Counted from the first letter of the stretch, positions 6,578-15,602 are shown. The stretch: DNA of 33,828 nucleotides from Myxococcota bacterium (GCA_963169055.1 CAUJFU010000055.1:1-33828); one strand, 5' to 3'. The notes: generated by a model not told the origin, from the sequence alone. Made by a program: numbers and translations.

Positions 6578-8788
6578 TCAACGCCTTGCCCTTCTCCAAG
6601 GCGTGAACACGCGAGGCGTTGGCTCCAGCGAAACAGACCGATGCGATGGCGCTTGCAAGCGCTTTCTCCTCAAATGAGGCGAGTTGGCCCACCGTCCCCC
6701 CTGCTTCCATCGCCGCCAACGCAACACATCCTTCTGATCTCGCGGATACACCAAGCGTTGTGTATGCGATCGTCGCAAAGCCGCAGTATCTGGGGAAGCA
6801 GAAGTCTGCGGAGTCTGGGAAACACCGCCTCCTCCAATCACAGGGCCATCAATCACCGCGATGTTATCTTTCACCATCCAATCGGGCTGCGGCGGTGGTT
6901 CTTGAGAATACTCCTCAGGCCACACGGGCTCGGGCTCAGGTTCGGGTTCGGGGGTATATTCATCCGGCATGATCGGTTCAGGGTCAGGCTCGGGTTCGGG
7001 GATATATTCATCCGGCATGATCGGTTCGGGATCAGGCTCGGGTTCGGGGATGTATTCATCCGACATGATCGGTTCGGGGTCAGGTTCGGGTTCGGGGATA
7101 TATTCATCCGGCAACACTGGGTCAGGGATGTGCTTGTCTGGCAACACTGGATCGGGGTCGACCTCTGGAGCGTACTCGTCTGGCAACACTGGCTCAGGAT
7201 CGGGCCCCGCTTCGACGGGGGTCACGCTCTCTTCAGGGCGGTTCTCGGTTTTCGGTTCCGCAATCGGTTCTGGCAGCGGCTCCGTGGATGGTTCTGTCAG
7301 CGGCTCTTTCAGCGGCTCCGTGGATGGGTCAGGCTCCGATCCATCCACGGGGTTCTCTTCTGGTGGGTGTTCTACAGTCGGTGTTTCGCCTGCATCTTGG
7401 ACGAGTTCGGATGATTCTTGTGCGACTTCTTCAGGAACACGTTCAGGCGATATCTCGTTTGGTTTCTCTCGCTCAGGCGCGCAGGGATACAGCTGTTTGT
7501 TTCTGTCTTCGCAAACAGTGCCGCCCTCGGCTTCGACACATCGATCCCCTTCTAGGCAACGGCAATAACAACCCCCACAATGCAAGGGATCGAACTTCTC
7601 AACACACAACTCCTTGCCATCGGGATCTTTGCAGATCCGTTTGGGTTCGTTGCAGTCCTGCGTGCATGTTCCACCAACACAGCCGCTTTTCCCTCCGTCA
7701 CAAGAAACACCGCAGCTTCGGCAATGAAGAGCATCTGTGGTGGTTTCCACGCACGTTCCTCCGCAACATCGCAGCGCTTCGAGGCCACACTCTCCTGTAG
7801 GATTCAAAGGAGAGCAAGGGCACACGACTTTGCCGCTCAACCCAAGGACCGTTTCCATACAGCGACCACTGCAACACTTGAGCAGGCCGTTGTTCGGGAC
7901 TTTTGGATTGTTAGTTGGGCAATCTGCGTCGCTCGTGCAATGGCATCCCTCGTCTGTTTTTCCGTTGCAATTTTCGTCTTTTCCGTTGGGCCTTCCATCA
8001 GGCAGACAGCTTTCCTCCGAAGGCAAAACGGAGCCTACGCACTCCGCTTGCCACTCTCCTCCCTTGCAGACCTGCAAACCTTCTTGGCAATTGCCGATCC
8101 CGCGCAAAGCAATTGGGCCTATGTAACATTTTCTTGTCTCACCATCCGAACATGGAGGGCAAACTGAGCCTTCGTTGACTTTCCCATCGCAGTCGTTGTC
8201 GTTGCTATCGCAGATCTCAGGCTGTGGAAGTCGTTGCTCAAAACAGCGACTCCATCGATTGTTGGTGTCACAGAACTGCACACCACTACGACAGTTTCCA
8301 AAGTTTTTCGTCACCGAAGGCCCCGAATAACAAGACCGACTCGCTCCCTTTTCGAGACATTGGCAGTTATCGGGCTGCTCGGCACCGCTAGGATCGACGT
8401 AGCGGGCTTTGTTGTCGACTTGGCCATCGCAATCGTTGTCGATCCCATCGCAGATCTCGACGCTGGGTGTCACTTCACCAAGGCAAGGCCCCCAGCGGCC
8501 ATGTTGTTCGCATGTTCGCTGCCCGGCTTTGCACGGCGTTTGTTTGGCCGTCTGTGCGGGGGTTCCCGTATAACAACTTTCCGTTGCTCCGCTCTTGCAC
8601 TCTTGAGCGCTACAAACACCTTCAAAGCAAAACCGATCGACACCGCTTCCCTTGCAATCTTCGGCGACCTCGCAAGCACGACCCGCCCGACCACATTGGC
8701 AATGTGGCGCAAAAAGCATGACCCACACACAAAGGCTGATCAGCCACCCTCTTTGGCCTTGTGTCCGATGTATTCGTTTTCTCTGCAT
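6578..8788 (-). CDS. Secreted Cys-rich MopE-module protein with acidic-proline repeat tail
   Basis: This 736-residue protein starts at ATG 8788 (GAGGG about 7 nt upstream; GTG 8791 is alternative). A hydrophobic signal (about 14-30, WLISLCVWVMLFAPHC) leads into Cys-rich modules. Three putative metal-binding motifs are visible: CDGIDNDCDG (113-122), CDSNDNDCDG (193-202) and the variant NGKDENCNGKTDEGC (about 268-282). Each is preceded by a CYxGP...GxCxxGxQxC...W..C unit. About residues 285-440 hold further Cys clusters (CC..RC, CRSCGVSC, CGGCYC). From about 455 to 650 the chain is Pro/Glu/Asp-rich with exact tandem units (EYIPEPEPDPEPIMPD), probably an extended spacer. The last ~70 residues are strongly basic and unlike the rest, so a frameshift in that stretch cannot be excluded. 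It is the second gene after the NAGPA-domain protein, 57-60 nt apart. Confidence 0.82.
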   Translation of the reverse strand: MQRKRIHRTQGQRGWLISLCVWVMLFAPHCQCGRAGRACEVAEDCKGSGVDRFCFEGVCSAQECKSGATESCYTGTPAQTAKQTPCKAGQRTCEQHGRWGPCLGEVTPSVEICDGIDNDCDGQVDNKARYVDPSGAEQPDNCQCLEKGASRSCYSGPSVTKNFGNCRSGVQFCDTNNRWSRCFEQRLPQPEICDSNDNDCDGKVNEGSVCPPCSDGETRKCYIGPIALRGIGNCQEGLQVCKGGEWQAECVGSVLPSEESCLPDGRPNGKDENCNGKTDEGCHCTSDADCPTNNPKVPNNGLLKCCSGRCMETVLGLSGKVVCPCSPLNPTGECGLEALRCCGGTCVETTTDALHCRSCGVSCDGGKSGCVGGTCTQDCNEPKRICKDPDGKELCVEKFDPLHCGGCYCRCLEGDRCVEAEGGTVCEDRNKQLYPCAPEREKPNEISPERVPEEVAQESSELVQDAGETPTVEHPPEENPVDGSEPDPSTEPLKEPLTEPSTEPLPEPIAEPKTENRPEESVTPVEAGPDPEPVLPDEYAPEVDPDPVLPDKHIPDPVLPDEYIPEPEPDPEPIMSDEYIPEPEPDPEPIMPDEYIPEPEPDPEPIMPDEYTPEPEPEPEPVWPEEYSQEPPPQPDWMVKDNIAVIDGPVIGGGGVSQTPQTSASPDTAALRRSHTQRLVYPRDQKDVLRWRRWKQGGRWANSPHLRRKRLQAPSHRSVSLEPTPRVFTPWRRARR
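6950..7110 (-). repeat. 48-bp tandem repeat inside the MopE-module gene
   Basis: About 3.3 units with an exact 48-bp period (for example, TATATT recurs at 6955 and 7003). Each encodes 16 residues of Pro/Glu/Asp-rich sequence with a PDEY core. More diverged PDEY-containing units extend toward 7200. The period is a multiple of three, so copy number can change without breaking the frame. Confidence 0.9.
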
Positions 8789-8848
8789 CACTCACCCTCA
8801 AAACTTATCGAGCTGCACAACCTATCGCGTACAGAAAAACAACGGCTT

Positions 8849-10573
8849 TCAAGAAAGCATTCGCGAAGATGGATGTTGCTTCTTCGCAAGAAAGCGTCGC
8901 CACCCAAACACCCACAAGCCCAACAAAAAGCACCACCATACTCCGCTGCGATCCGAGAGGTCGGAGCCGCTACAGCCGCAGCCCGAAGGCGAGATATCGC
9001 GCTCCAAGAACAAGACCCCGCCGTCGCCGCTTTGGTCGCCCTCCAGAGACACGATCTCTCCTCCCTCGGCTGTTTGCTCTTTGGGCGGCAGAGATTCGGA
9101 GGCTGGTTCCGAAGAGATTTCTTCAACAGCATCTTCTTTGGTGGCTTCTGCGGCGTTCGGCTCCTCGTTGCATACGTCGTCTTCGTCCACTTGTCCGTTA
9201 CAGTCGTTGTCGATTTTGTCGCAGCGTTCGGGCTGTGGAGGCGTTAGAGGTTCACAACGCAGCCCTTGCCCACCGCACCGCCACGTCCCTTGCGCACAAG
9301 GCCCCTTGAGAGCGGTCACACAGGGGATCGGCTGCTTGTCGTCAGGAATCAACACCACAAACCGCAGTTTCGGGCCAAAGGGGCGTTTGCCATCCCCCAC
9401 AAGCTGCCACACACTTTCATACACCCCGGGCTGGGCGGGAGCAGAAAAGACCAGCGAAAAAGTCGTGTCTTGCCCAACAGCCACCTGCGATAAGCTCGCT
9501 TGTTGTAAGCTGATCTGAGGGTCTAGCCCAAAGCGTTCTCCGCTTTGGTGGGCCAAACGCAGCGCCATACCGGGCCGCGTGACACCCGCGTCTTGCCAAG
9601 CATACGTTCCTGTGTTTTGGACTTTCCAAGAAACACTGACCTGTTGGGAAGGGCAAGCCAAGAAAGTGTCAGGCTGTTCGGCCTTTTGCGCATCACTTTG
9701 CAGAGACATCGCCGAGGCATCAAGCTTTTGCGTCGGATCCAACAAGATCCCGATGTGGTTGGCGACTTTGCGCTCGCTCGGTTCATTCGAGGGGCGTTGG
9801 TTGGCCAGTTTCCCATTGAGGATCATGCCCGAACTTCCGCCCCCATCGAGGTTCAGTGCGTTGTGCGCGCCCAACTCCTGCATCAGCCGAGACAGCGCCA
9901 CCAACGTCATCCCCAGCACAGGCGTCCGCCGACCTTCGACCATCACAAGATAAAGCGTGTTTCCATCAGCGCTCAAACCAGCGGCTGTTCGGGGGTGTGC
10001 GGTCGTACAAAAAGATCCGCATTGTTGATCTTCTGCGGTGGTGCGGAGCTTTCCTTGGTTTAAGATCACCAGATTTCCCCCCACAACTTCCGTCCATTCG
10101 GCTTTTTTGGCGATCGTTTTTCCCGACATATCGATCTCACAAACAGCCGTGCGGCCACACGCAAGAAACGACCAACTGTCGGTATCTGCACTGCCGCTCC
10201 ATGCGATGCCATCGCCCACAGCAAGTCCGATCGGCTTGAGTGTCCCATCGAAAAAATCGCCATTGACCGCCGCAACAGCCCCCACACGCTGCGCAAACGC
10301 CCCGGGAGTCAAGCCTTTTTCATCGGGCTTGGTGGCACGCACACGCAAGCCCGACCATGTCAGATCGACAACCAACGCGTGGATCTCTTTGGGTTCGCTG
10401 GTGCTGCGGTGAAGATAGCGGATGCCGGGAGCTGCTTGTGTCCACACATCCCCTGCCCAACCGAACGGATGACCGATCAGCCATGCCGCCAACAACGCCA
10501 CCACGCCCATACATCGCCGATGGCGCAACAACATGGCGTGTTTCAGAAACCAAGAGCGGATGTTTTTCTTCAT
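8849..10573 (-). CDS. NAGPA-domain (phosphodiester glycosidase-like) surface protein with Ig-like, MopE and MYXO-CTERM parts
   Basis: The protein has 574 residues; ATG 10573 is preceded by GAGG. The signal peptide spans about 20-41. Residues about 60-278 match the NAGPA/phosphodiester glycosidase domain, with hallmarks NGDFFDG (104-110), HPRTAAGL (193-200) and NLDGGGSSGM (241-250). Residues about 305-408 look like the NBR1-type Ig-like domain (VSWKVQNTGTYAWQ ... PGVYESVWQL). A MopE-type motif CDKIDNDCNGQVDE follows (451-464), then an acidic linker. The end is a GCGC motif (531-534), a hydrophobic helix (about 545-557) and RRFLAKK, which matches the MYXO-CTERM sorting signal. The protein is therefore probably processed and displayed on the surface. 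Substrate is unknown; the domain family includes enzymes that remove capping sugars from exopolysaccharides or glycoproteins. It is divergent from the gene at 10626, with only 52 nt between starts. Confidence 0.87.
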   Translation of the reverse strand: MKKNIRSWFLKHAMLLRHRRCMGVVALLAAWLIGHPFGWAGDVWTQAAPGIRYLHRSTSEPKEIHALVVDLTWSGLRVRATKPDEKGLTPGAFAQRVGAVAAVNGDFFDGTLKPIGLAVGDGIAWSGSADTDSWSFLACGRTAVCEIDMSGKTIAKKAEWTEVVGGNLVILNQGKLRTTAEDQQCGSFCTTAHPRTAAGLSADGNTLYLVMVEGRRTPVLGMTLVALSRLMQELGAHNALNLDGGGSSGMILNGKLANQRPSNEPSERKVANHIGILLDPTQKLDASAMSLQSDAQKAEQPDTFLACPSQQVSVSWKVQNTGTYAWQDAGVTRPGMALRLAHQSGERFGLDPQISLQQASLSQVAVGQDTTFSLVFSAPAQPGVYESVWQLVGDGKRPFGPKLRFVVLIPDDKQPIPCVTALKGPCAQGTWRCGGQGLRCEPLTPPQPERCDKIDNDCNGQVDEDDVCNEEPNAAEATKEDAVEEISSEPASESLPPKEQTAEGGEIVSLEGDQSGDGGVLFLERDISPSGCGCSGSDLSDRSGVWWCFLLGLWVFGWRRFLAKKQHPSSRMLS

Positions 10574-10625
10574 GCGTAGCCTCGTTCGGAGTATGCTGCG
10601 TTTCTTTCATCAAGGATCGGAGTGT

Positions 10626-13103
10626 ATGCAAGACACCAAAAAAGACAAGGACGATGCGGAGATGCAAAAAAATGGAAGCGTGATGCGCGGGTGGTTTGCC
10701 ATGACGCTTGCTTTAAGCGCTTGGTTGGTGTTTTGGTCGCAACCGATGCTTGCGCGGGCCTATCTTCCGTCGCTTGGAGGGGCCGCTTCGGTGTGGGCCA
10801 CCAGCCTCTGTCTGTTTCAAGGGCTGTTGTGTGCGGGATATGTCTATGCTCACGCCTTGCGGGTGTGGTTGCCTTTGCGGATGCAAGCCGTCATCCACCT
10901 CGGATTATGGGGCTTCGTGGTGGTGTATGCTGGACCGCTACACATCCCTGCGGCTCCCCCCGATGCTGCGTGGTTATGGCTTGCCAGCAGCTTGCTCCAA
11001 AGTATCGGGCCTGCCTTCTTTTGGCTGAGCGCGACCGCTCCTTTGTTGCAACATTGGTTTGCACATCTTTCGCCTGACACGACGCACCGCGATCCTTATC
11101 GCTTGTATGTCGCAAGCAACCTCGGATCTTTTCTCGCGCTGCTGGCTTATCCTTTGTTGATCGAGCTGTTGTGGACGCTGCAAACGCAATGGCTGGTCTG
11201 GCGTGCGGCCTTTGCTGCGGTGGGGATCTTGATCCTGCGCTGCGCGCTCGCTCTCCCTTCTTTGCGTATCCTTCCGCAGCCTTCGAGCGAAAAACACCAT
11301 CCCCTCGTTTGGATCTTCTATGCCGCTGTCCCTTCGGCCCTGTTGGTGAGTATTACACAATACATGACAACGGATATCGCGCCTGCGCCGCTGTTATGGG
11401 TGCTGCCTCTTGCGATGTTTTTGGCGACCTTCGTGTGGGTCTTTTCCACGCGCCCGATCCCTTGGGAAGGGTGCGAACGTTGGCAGGCATGGCTGTTGCT
11501 GCCTGTGTTGCTGCTATGGCTGAGTGAAACACGGATGCCTTGGTGGTTTGAGATCCCCCTACACGGTGCGTTGTTTTGGGTGAGCGTGCTGTTATGCCAC
11601 GCAACCCTCGCTGCAAAACGACCGTCAGAAGGGCAGTTGACGCGCTTTTATAGCTGGATGGCCTTTGGTGGGATGCTCGGTGGATTGTTTGCGTCCTTGT
11701 TGGCTCCGCTGCTGTTTTCCCAAACGTGGGAGATGCCCCTGCTTCTATTACTCGCATCCTTCGGTCGCAGAGATGCAACCGCTGAAAAGACTCTCGAAAA
11801 GACCTCCAACGAGCAAGTCTGGCTCGCCTCCTTCGGTTGCAAAGAAGCAATCGCTCCCGCCTCGTTGCAACCCCTACAGCATCGACCTTTTTCGATCGCT
11901 CCCTCTACATCGGCAGAGTCTCGATTCTATCGTCGTTTTCTCTGGTGGTTTTTTGGATGTTTTGCGCTTTCTCCTGTTGGGTTTTTCTTCGACGAACCAC
12001 GTATAACGCTGCAATGGGCGATCGCTTGTCTGTTGCTGTTCTTTGCGCCGCTTGGCGGGCTTTTGTTTTGTTGGATGGGGCGCGCTGCTGTCGTCGTGAG
12101 CATGGCCTTATTGTTGGGGGTGGGCGCATGGGTGCTGCGCTCCCCGGGTCTGTTGCACCAAGATCGCGGATTCTTCGGCCCGATGCGCGTCATCCAAACT
12201 CCGATGGGCGATGCCCATCTTTTTCTCCACGGTCGAACGCTTCACGGACTCCAGCGCCGCCTCCCACAACCCCCACCTCCACACGCACCTTCCAACACTC
12301 CGACACAACGCTTCCATCTCACGCCTTCTCCCACCACGGACACACGCAGACCACCATCACACCCCAACCACCGCACATTCCACACACGCAGACCACCATC
12401 ACACCCCAACCACCGTACATTCCAACTCGATCCATCTCCCACCGCTTACTTTTCACACCAAAGCCCACTCGGTCAGCTTTTTCAAGCACAACGCGCCACG
12501 CCACCGCGCCACCTCTGTATCTTTGGCCTTGGGATCGGAACACTCGCAGCCTACGGCAGAACGGGCGACACCCTCACCTTTTTTGAGATCGATCCAAAAG
12601 TCGCGCAGATCGCCCAAAACACTCGATTCTTTCGCTATCTCTCCCAAAGCCCCGCAAAGATCAACATCCGTTTGATCGATGCCCGCGCAGGAGCAAGCTC
12701 TCTTGCCGATCACAGCGTCGATATCTTGATCCAAGACGCCTTTAGTTCGGATGCGATCCCGTTCCATCTCCTCACAGCCGAGGCTTTCGCGATCTACCTG
12801 CGCAAGCTTACACCACACGGCTTGTTGGTCTTCCACATCACCAACCAATTCGTCGACCTCGAACCGATCCTCGCTGAACACTTCGCCGCAACGGGGCTCC
12901 ACGCTCGCATCCAAGAACACAACCCCCCCCGCCACGAGCGTTTTTCTTTCCCCTCTCGTTGGGTTGTCGCCACCGCCCAACCCGCCAACCTGCGAACGCT
13001 GTGGAAAAACCCGCAATGGCGGATTCTTCGCCGTTTGCATCGACACCACCGCTGGACAGATCAACGCAGCAGCCTACTTCCTGCCCTCAAACGATCGTGG
13101 TAA
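10626..13103 (+). CDS. Membrane-fused spermidine-synthase-like protein
   Basis: The protein has 825 residues. ATG 10626 is chosen for the AAGGA/CGGAG upstream; ATG 10572 would run back into the divergent gene. About residues 20-560 hold many hydrophobic helices with a variable, Arg/Ser/Lys-rich loop near 395-440. A low-complexity His/Pro/Thr linker follows, carrying a 14-residue tandem duplication (12341-12424). About 625-800 is a Rossmann methyltransferase/aminopropyltransferase-like domain: FGLGIGT (about 633-639), FFEIDP for ribose binding (about 652-657), and QDAFSSDAIPFHLLT (about 704-718) at the position of the polyamine-synthase catalytic loop. This architecture is widespread and annotated as fused spermidine synthase, but whether such proteins make polyamines is unsettled. 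It converges on the M20 gene with 30 nt between. Confidence 0.8.
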   Translation: MQDTKKDKDDAEMQKNGSVMRGWFAMTLALSAWLVFWSQPMLARAYLPSLGGAASVWATSLCLFQGLLCAGYVYAHALRVWLPLRMQAVIHLGLWGFVVVYAGPLHIPAAPPDAAWLWLASSLLQSIGPAFFWLSATAPLLQHWFAHLSPDTTHRDPYRLYVASNLGSFLALLAYPLLIELLWTLQTQWLVWRAAFAAVGILILRCALALPSLRILPQPSSEKHHPLVWIFYAAVPSALLVSITQYMTTDIAPAPLLWVLPLAMFLATFVWVFSTRPIPWEGCERWQAWLLLPVLLLWLSETRMPWWFEIPLHGALFWVSVLLCHATLAAKRPSEGQLTRFYSWMAFGGMLGGLFASLLAPLLFSQTWEMPLLLLLASFGRRDATAEKTLEKTSNEQVWLASFGCKEAIAPASLQPLQHRPFSIAPSTSAESRFYRRFLWWFFGCFALSPVGFFFDEPRITLQWAIACLLLFFAPLGGLLFCWMGRAAVVVSMALLLGVGAWVLRSPGLLHQDRGFFGPMRVIQTPMGDAHLFLHGRTLHGLQRRLPQPPPPHAPSNTPTQRFHLTPSPTTDTRRPPSHPNHRTFHTRRPPSHPNHRTFQLDPSPTAYFSHQSPLGQLFQAQRATPPRHLCIFGLGIGTLAAYGRTGDTLTFFEIDPKVAQIAQNTRFFRYLSQSPAKINIRLIDARAGASSLADHSVDILIQDAFSSDAIPFHLLTAEAFAIYLRKLTPHGLLVFHITNQFVDLEPILAEHFAATGLHARIQEHNPPRHERFSFPSRWVVATAQPANLRTLWKNPQWRILRRLHRHHRWTDQRSSLLPALKRSW
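12341..12424 (+). repeat. Two 42-bp tandem units in the linker of the spermidine-synthase-like gene
   Basis: CACACGCAGACCACC begins at 12341 and again at 12383. The two 42-bp copies differ at very few positions and encode [DH]TRRPPSHPNHRTF twice. They sit between the membrane half and the Rossmann half, so copy-number change would alter only linker length. Confidence 0.9.
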
Positions 13104-13133
13104 GCCGAAATTCAAATGTTGATAGATATTTTC

Positions 13134-14303
13134 TTAGAATTTCTGTGACGAAGTGGAGGCGTGGGCATAATGAAGCAAGGCTGCGACATAAAAACGGGCC
13201 GCAGCGAAAAGTTCGTCCGTATCAACGTATTCGTGGACGGTGTGCGCTGTTCCCAAGGCACCGGGGCCGACGATCACGCAGCGAGAGCCGCGAGCGACAA
13301 GGATATTGGCGTCCGAATGACTGCGAAAGATATCGCGTGAAGACGACATCTCGACGGATTCAAAGGCCCGCTCGGTTAGCTGCATCAGCGGCTCTTTGGG
13401 AGAAAGCGCAAACCCCGCAAAGCGCATTTTCCATTCGCCTCGCACGCCGAGTTTGGGATGACTCGCCTCAAACGCCGCCAATGTGCGATCCACCCGCGCA
13501 CAAAAGGCGTCTACATCGACCTTTGGATGAAGATGAAAGTCCACTTCGGCCCGACAAGTCTCAGGAACCGTAAAGTCGGCATTTTCTCCGACAAGCTCGC
13601 GCAACGTAAAAACCATCCATCGAGCGTTCTCTTCCCATCCATCGGGCGCATTCAACTGATCTAGCTCGCGCACCAGATCCATCATCGTCCAGATCGCATT
13701 ATGCCCATACTCCGGGATCGCCGAATGCACGCGCTCGCCGTTGGTGTGCAACGCAAGCTCGCAGTATCCGTAATGTTGCCACGCCATGCGCATATCCGTA
13801 GGCTCGCCGATCATCACCATCTCAGGCGGTGGCCCCGCATCGACAAAGGTTTGCGATCCTGTGCCGCCTTCTTCTTCGTCCACCAACATCGCCAACAAAA
13901 GCCCCGGTCCATCGTCAGGATAACCCGCTTGTTTGAGGACAAGAAAAGCTTCCAACATCGCCGCCACACCACTCTTCATATCCGCAGAACCCAAACCCGC
14001 GATCCGACCGTCTGTTTGGCGCGCTCGATGATCGTCCATGTGTCGCAAAAAGATCGTATCCACATGGCCCATCAAGCAAAACGCTGGCTCGCCTTGGCCT
14101 AGCCGCACCAACAGATTGTAATGCCCGCCCTCCACCGCCTGTCGCCGATACGCCAGTCCGTGCGCCTCCAACCACCGCTCCAAATACGCCAAGATGCCTT
14201 CTTCGCCCCTTGGCGGCGAATAGATATCCACCATCTCGACAAGACGGCGCTCCAATCGCACCCGATCCACCAATGACAACGCCCTTTCTAGCAAATCCAA
14301 CAA
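13134..14303 (-). CDS. M20 family metallohydrolase (ArgE/DapE/CPG2-like)
   Basis: This is a predicted di-zinc amide hydrolase of 389 residues, normal for the family. Metal/catalytic motifs are GHVDT (His80, Asp82), GLGSADMKSG (bridging Asp108), DEEEGG (general-base and metal Glu about 143-144), GEPTD, and a C-terminal HTVHEYVD histidine. A dimerisation/lid domain occupies the middle (about 180-290). The start is set at TTG 14303, just 5 nt after the GNAT stop, with AAAGGG 8 nt before it. The longer frame to 14414 would overlap the GNAT gene. It is the last gene of the leftward kinase-GNAT-M20 run. Family members remove acyl or amino-acid groups from amino acids and small peptides, so pairing with an acetyltransferase is suggestive. 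The substrate is unknown. Confidence 0.88.
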   Translation of the reverse strand: MLDLLERALSLVDRVRLERRLVEMVDIYSPPRGEEGILAYLERWLEAHGLAYRRQAVEGGHYNLLVRLGQGEPAFCLMGHVDTIFLRHMDDHRARQTDGRIAGLGSADMKSGVAAMLEAFLVLKQAGYPDDGPGLLLAMLVDEEEGGTGSQTFVDAGPPPEMVMIGEPTDMRMAWQHYGYCELALHTNGERVHSAIPEYGHNAIWTMMDLVRELDQLNAPDGWEENARWMVFTLRELVGENADFTVPETCRAEVDFHLHPKVDVDAFCARVDRTLAAFEASHPKLGVRGEWKMRFAGFALSPKEPLMQLTERAFESVEMSSSRDIFRSHSDANILVARGSRCVIVGPGALGTAHTVHEYVDTDELFAAARFYVAALLHYAHASTSSQKF

Positions 14304-14308
14304 CCGCT

Positions 14309-15565
14309 CTACCCTTTCTTTTTCTCTTCGCGTGTTTGATCCAAACGACGCGCACGACGCCTTTTTCGCACAGAACGCACTCGCGCTTTGGCGTCTCCCT
14401 TCAACGTCTTCCACAAATACACATGTTTTTGCATATGTTCAAAGCCCTGACGTTGAAAAAACCGAATACCTCGCACATTGTGAGCGCTGGTGTCCACAAT
14501 AAACATTCGTACATCTTCTTCTTCCAACATCCGATCTTCGATCGCATCCATCAATTGCTGCCCGACCCCTGCCCGCTGCCATCCCGGGGCCACCCCCAGC
14601 CATGTGACATAGCCGTACGTCCACGCCGTCCCTTTGTCGATGGTCGTCCCCATCACAAAGCCCAACAACTGTTCGTTCGGTCCTTCGGCCACCAAACAAT
14701 AATCTGAATCCGCATGAAACAAACCTGTCACCTCGTACTCATCCCAAGTCCGGTATAACATCGGATAATTCTCTGAAGTAAACAGCTCTTCCCCAAGGTG
14801 AAACACCGCCGCAAGATCATCGATCTCCATATCACGCACCACCACACGAACGCGCTTTCCTTGGATCTCATTCGTCGTGACCGAGATAATCGACCTCTCC
14901 AGACCCTCCTCTTCCGATTCGCGCACCTGTTGCGGTGTGTGTGCTCCGTTCGTCTCTTCACCGTATTCGGTAGCATCCTCCGACGACTTGCGTTCTGCTG
15001 CCTCTCTCTGAGCTTCGTATTGCCCCATAAACGCTGCACCGTGGATCGGAGAGTGTGCGGTGGTATGCGCGCTTTCATGCACACGCGCTTCCAACCGATG
15101 CTCGGGCAAAAACAATGGATTTCTCGAAGAGTGTTCGCGGCTTGCAACCCCCACCTCCGTTTGTTCCATCTCAACGAAAGCATCGTACGATTCGTGTCGT
15201 AAAGCAGCCGAATCCGTCAGGCCATCGGGCTCTCCCATCGGCTCGATCGGTGATTCTGAAACAATCAATCGCTTTTTGCGCGCCCGAGGCTTGGCTTCTT
15301 TGGTTTCTGCTCTTTTCGAGTCTTCTCCAACGCTACTTTTCTTGACTCGCTTTACGATCTTATCCTCGGTCTTTTTCTCAGATTTCTTATCTGTTTCTTT
15401 TTTCGATTTTTTTTCAGGCTTTTTGTCGACTCTTTTTTCGGATTTTTTTTCAGGCTTTTTGTCGACCCTTTTCTCCACCTTTTTTGCTGGGCTTTTGGGG
15501 GTGGCTTTCTTTCGTTTTTTCGGCGCATTGTTCGCGTTGCGCGTCGTGCGCTTGCGACCAACCAT
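14309..15565 (-). CDS. GNAT acetyltransferase with Lys-rich N-terminal tail
   Basis: The protein has 418 residues; ATG 15565 has AAGGAG 8 nt upstream. Residues 1-~100 are a Lys/Glu/Pro/Ala tail with repeated KRVDKKPEKKSE-type units, like histone-H1-type or nucleic-acid-binding tails. About 100-240 is a polar, acidic, probably disordered region. About 245-390 is a GNAT domain: a DLAAVFHLGEELF first helix, a TYGYVTWLGVAPGWQRAGVG core with the acetyl-CoA pyrophosphate loop (QRAGVG), and an NVRGIRFFQRQGFEHMQ C-terminal motif. The extreme C-terminus is again basic (RKRRRARR). It is 37 nt downstream of the kinase stop and 5 nt upstream of the M20 gene, so the three are very likely co-transcribed. 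The basic ends suggest a nucleoid- or nucleic-acid-associated enzyme, which is inference. Confidence 0.88.
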   Translation of the reverse strand: MVGRKRTTRNANNAPKKRKKATPKSPAKKVEKRVDKKPEKKSEKRVDKKPEKKSKKETDKKSEKKTEDKIVKRVKKSSVGEDSKRAETKEAKPRARKKRLIVSESPIEPMGEPDGLTDSAALRHESYDAFVEMEQTEVGVASREHSSRNPLFLPEHRLEARVHESAHTTAHSPIHGAAFMGQYEAQREAAERKSSEDATEYGEETNGAHTPQQVRESEEEGLERSIISVTTNEIQGKRVRVVVRDMEIDDLAAVFHLGEELFTSENYPMLYRTWDEYEVTGLFHADSDYCLVAEGPNEQLLGFVMGTTIDKGTAWTYGYVTWLGVAPGWQRAGVGQQLMDAIEDRMLEEEDVRMFIVDTSAHNVRGIRFFQRQGFEHMQKHVYLWKTLKGDAKARVRSVRKRRRARRLDQTREEKKKG

Positions 15566-15602
15566 GTTCGTTTCTCCTTGTTTGGGGGGGGTAGGCGCAG
15601 CC

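Noticed and set aside
6582-6603. CGCCTTG/CAAGGCG hairpin between convergent genes as a terminator
   Set aside because: The stem is perfect but there is no U tract on either side and it overlaps the last codons of the leftward gene.
6455-7568. Long rightward frames rich in Gly/Ser or Arg/Phe over the 48-bp repeat
   Set aside because: They are antisense shadows of the acidic-proline coding repeat; no start site or protein-like composition.
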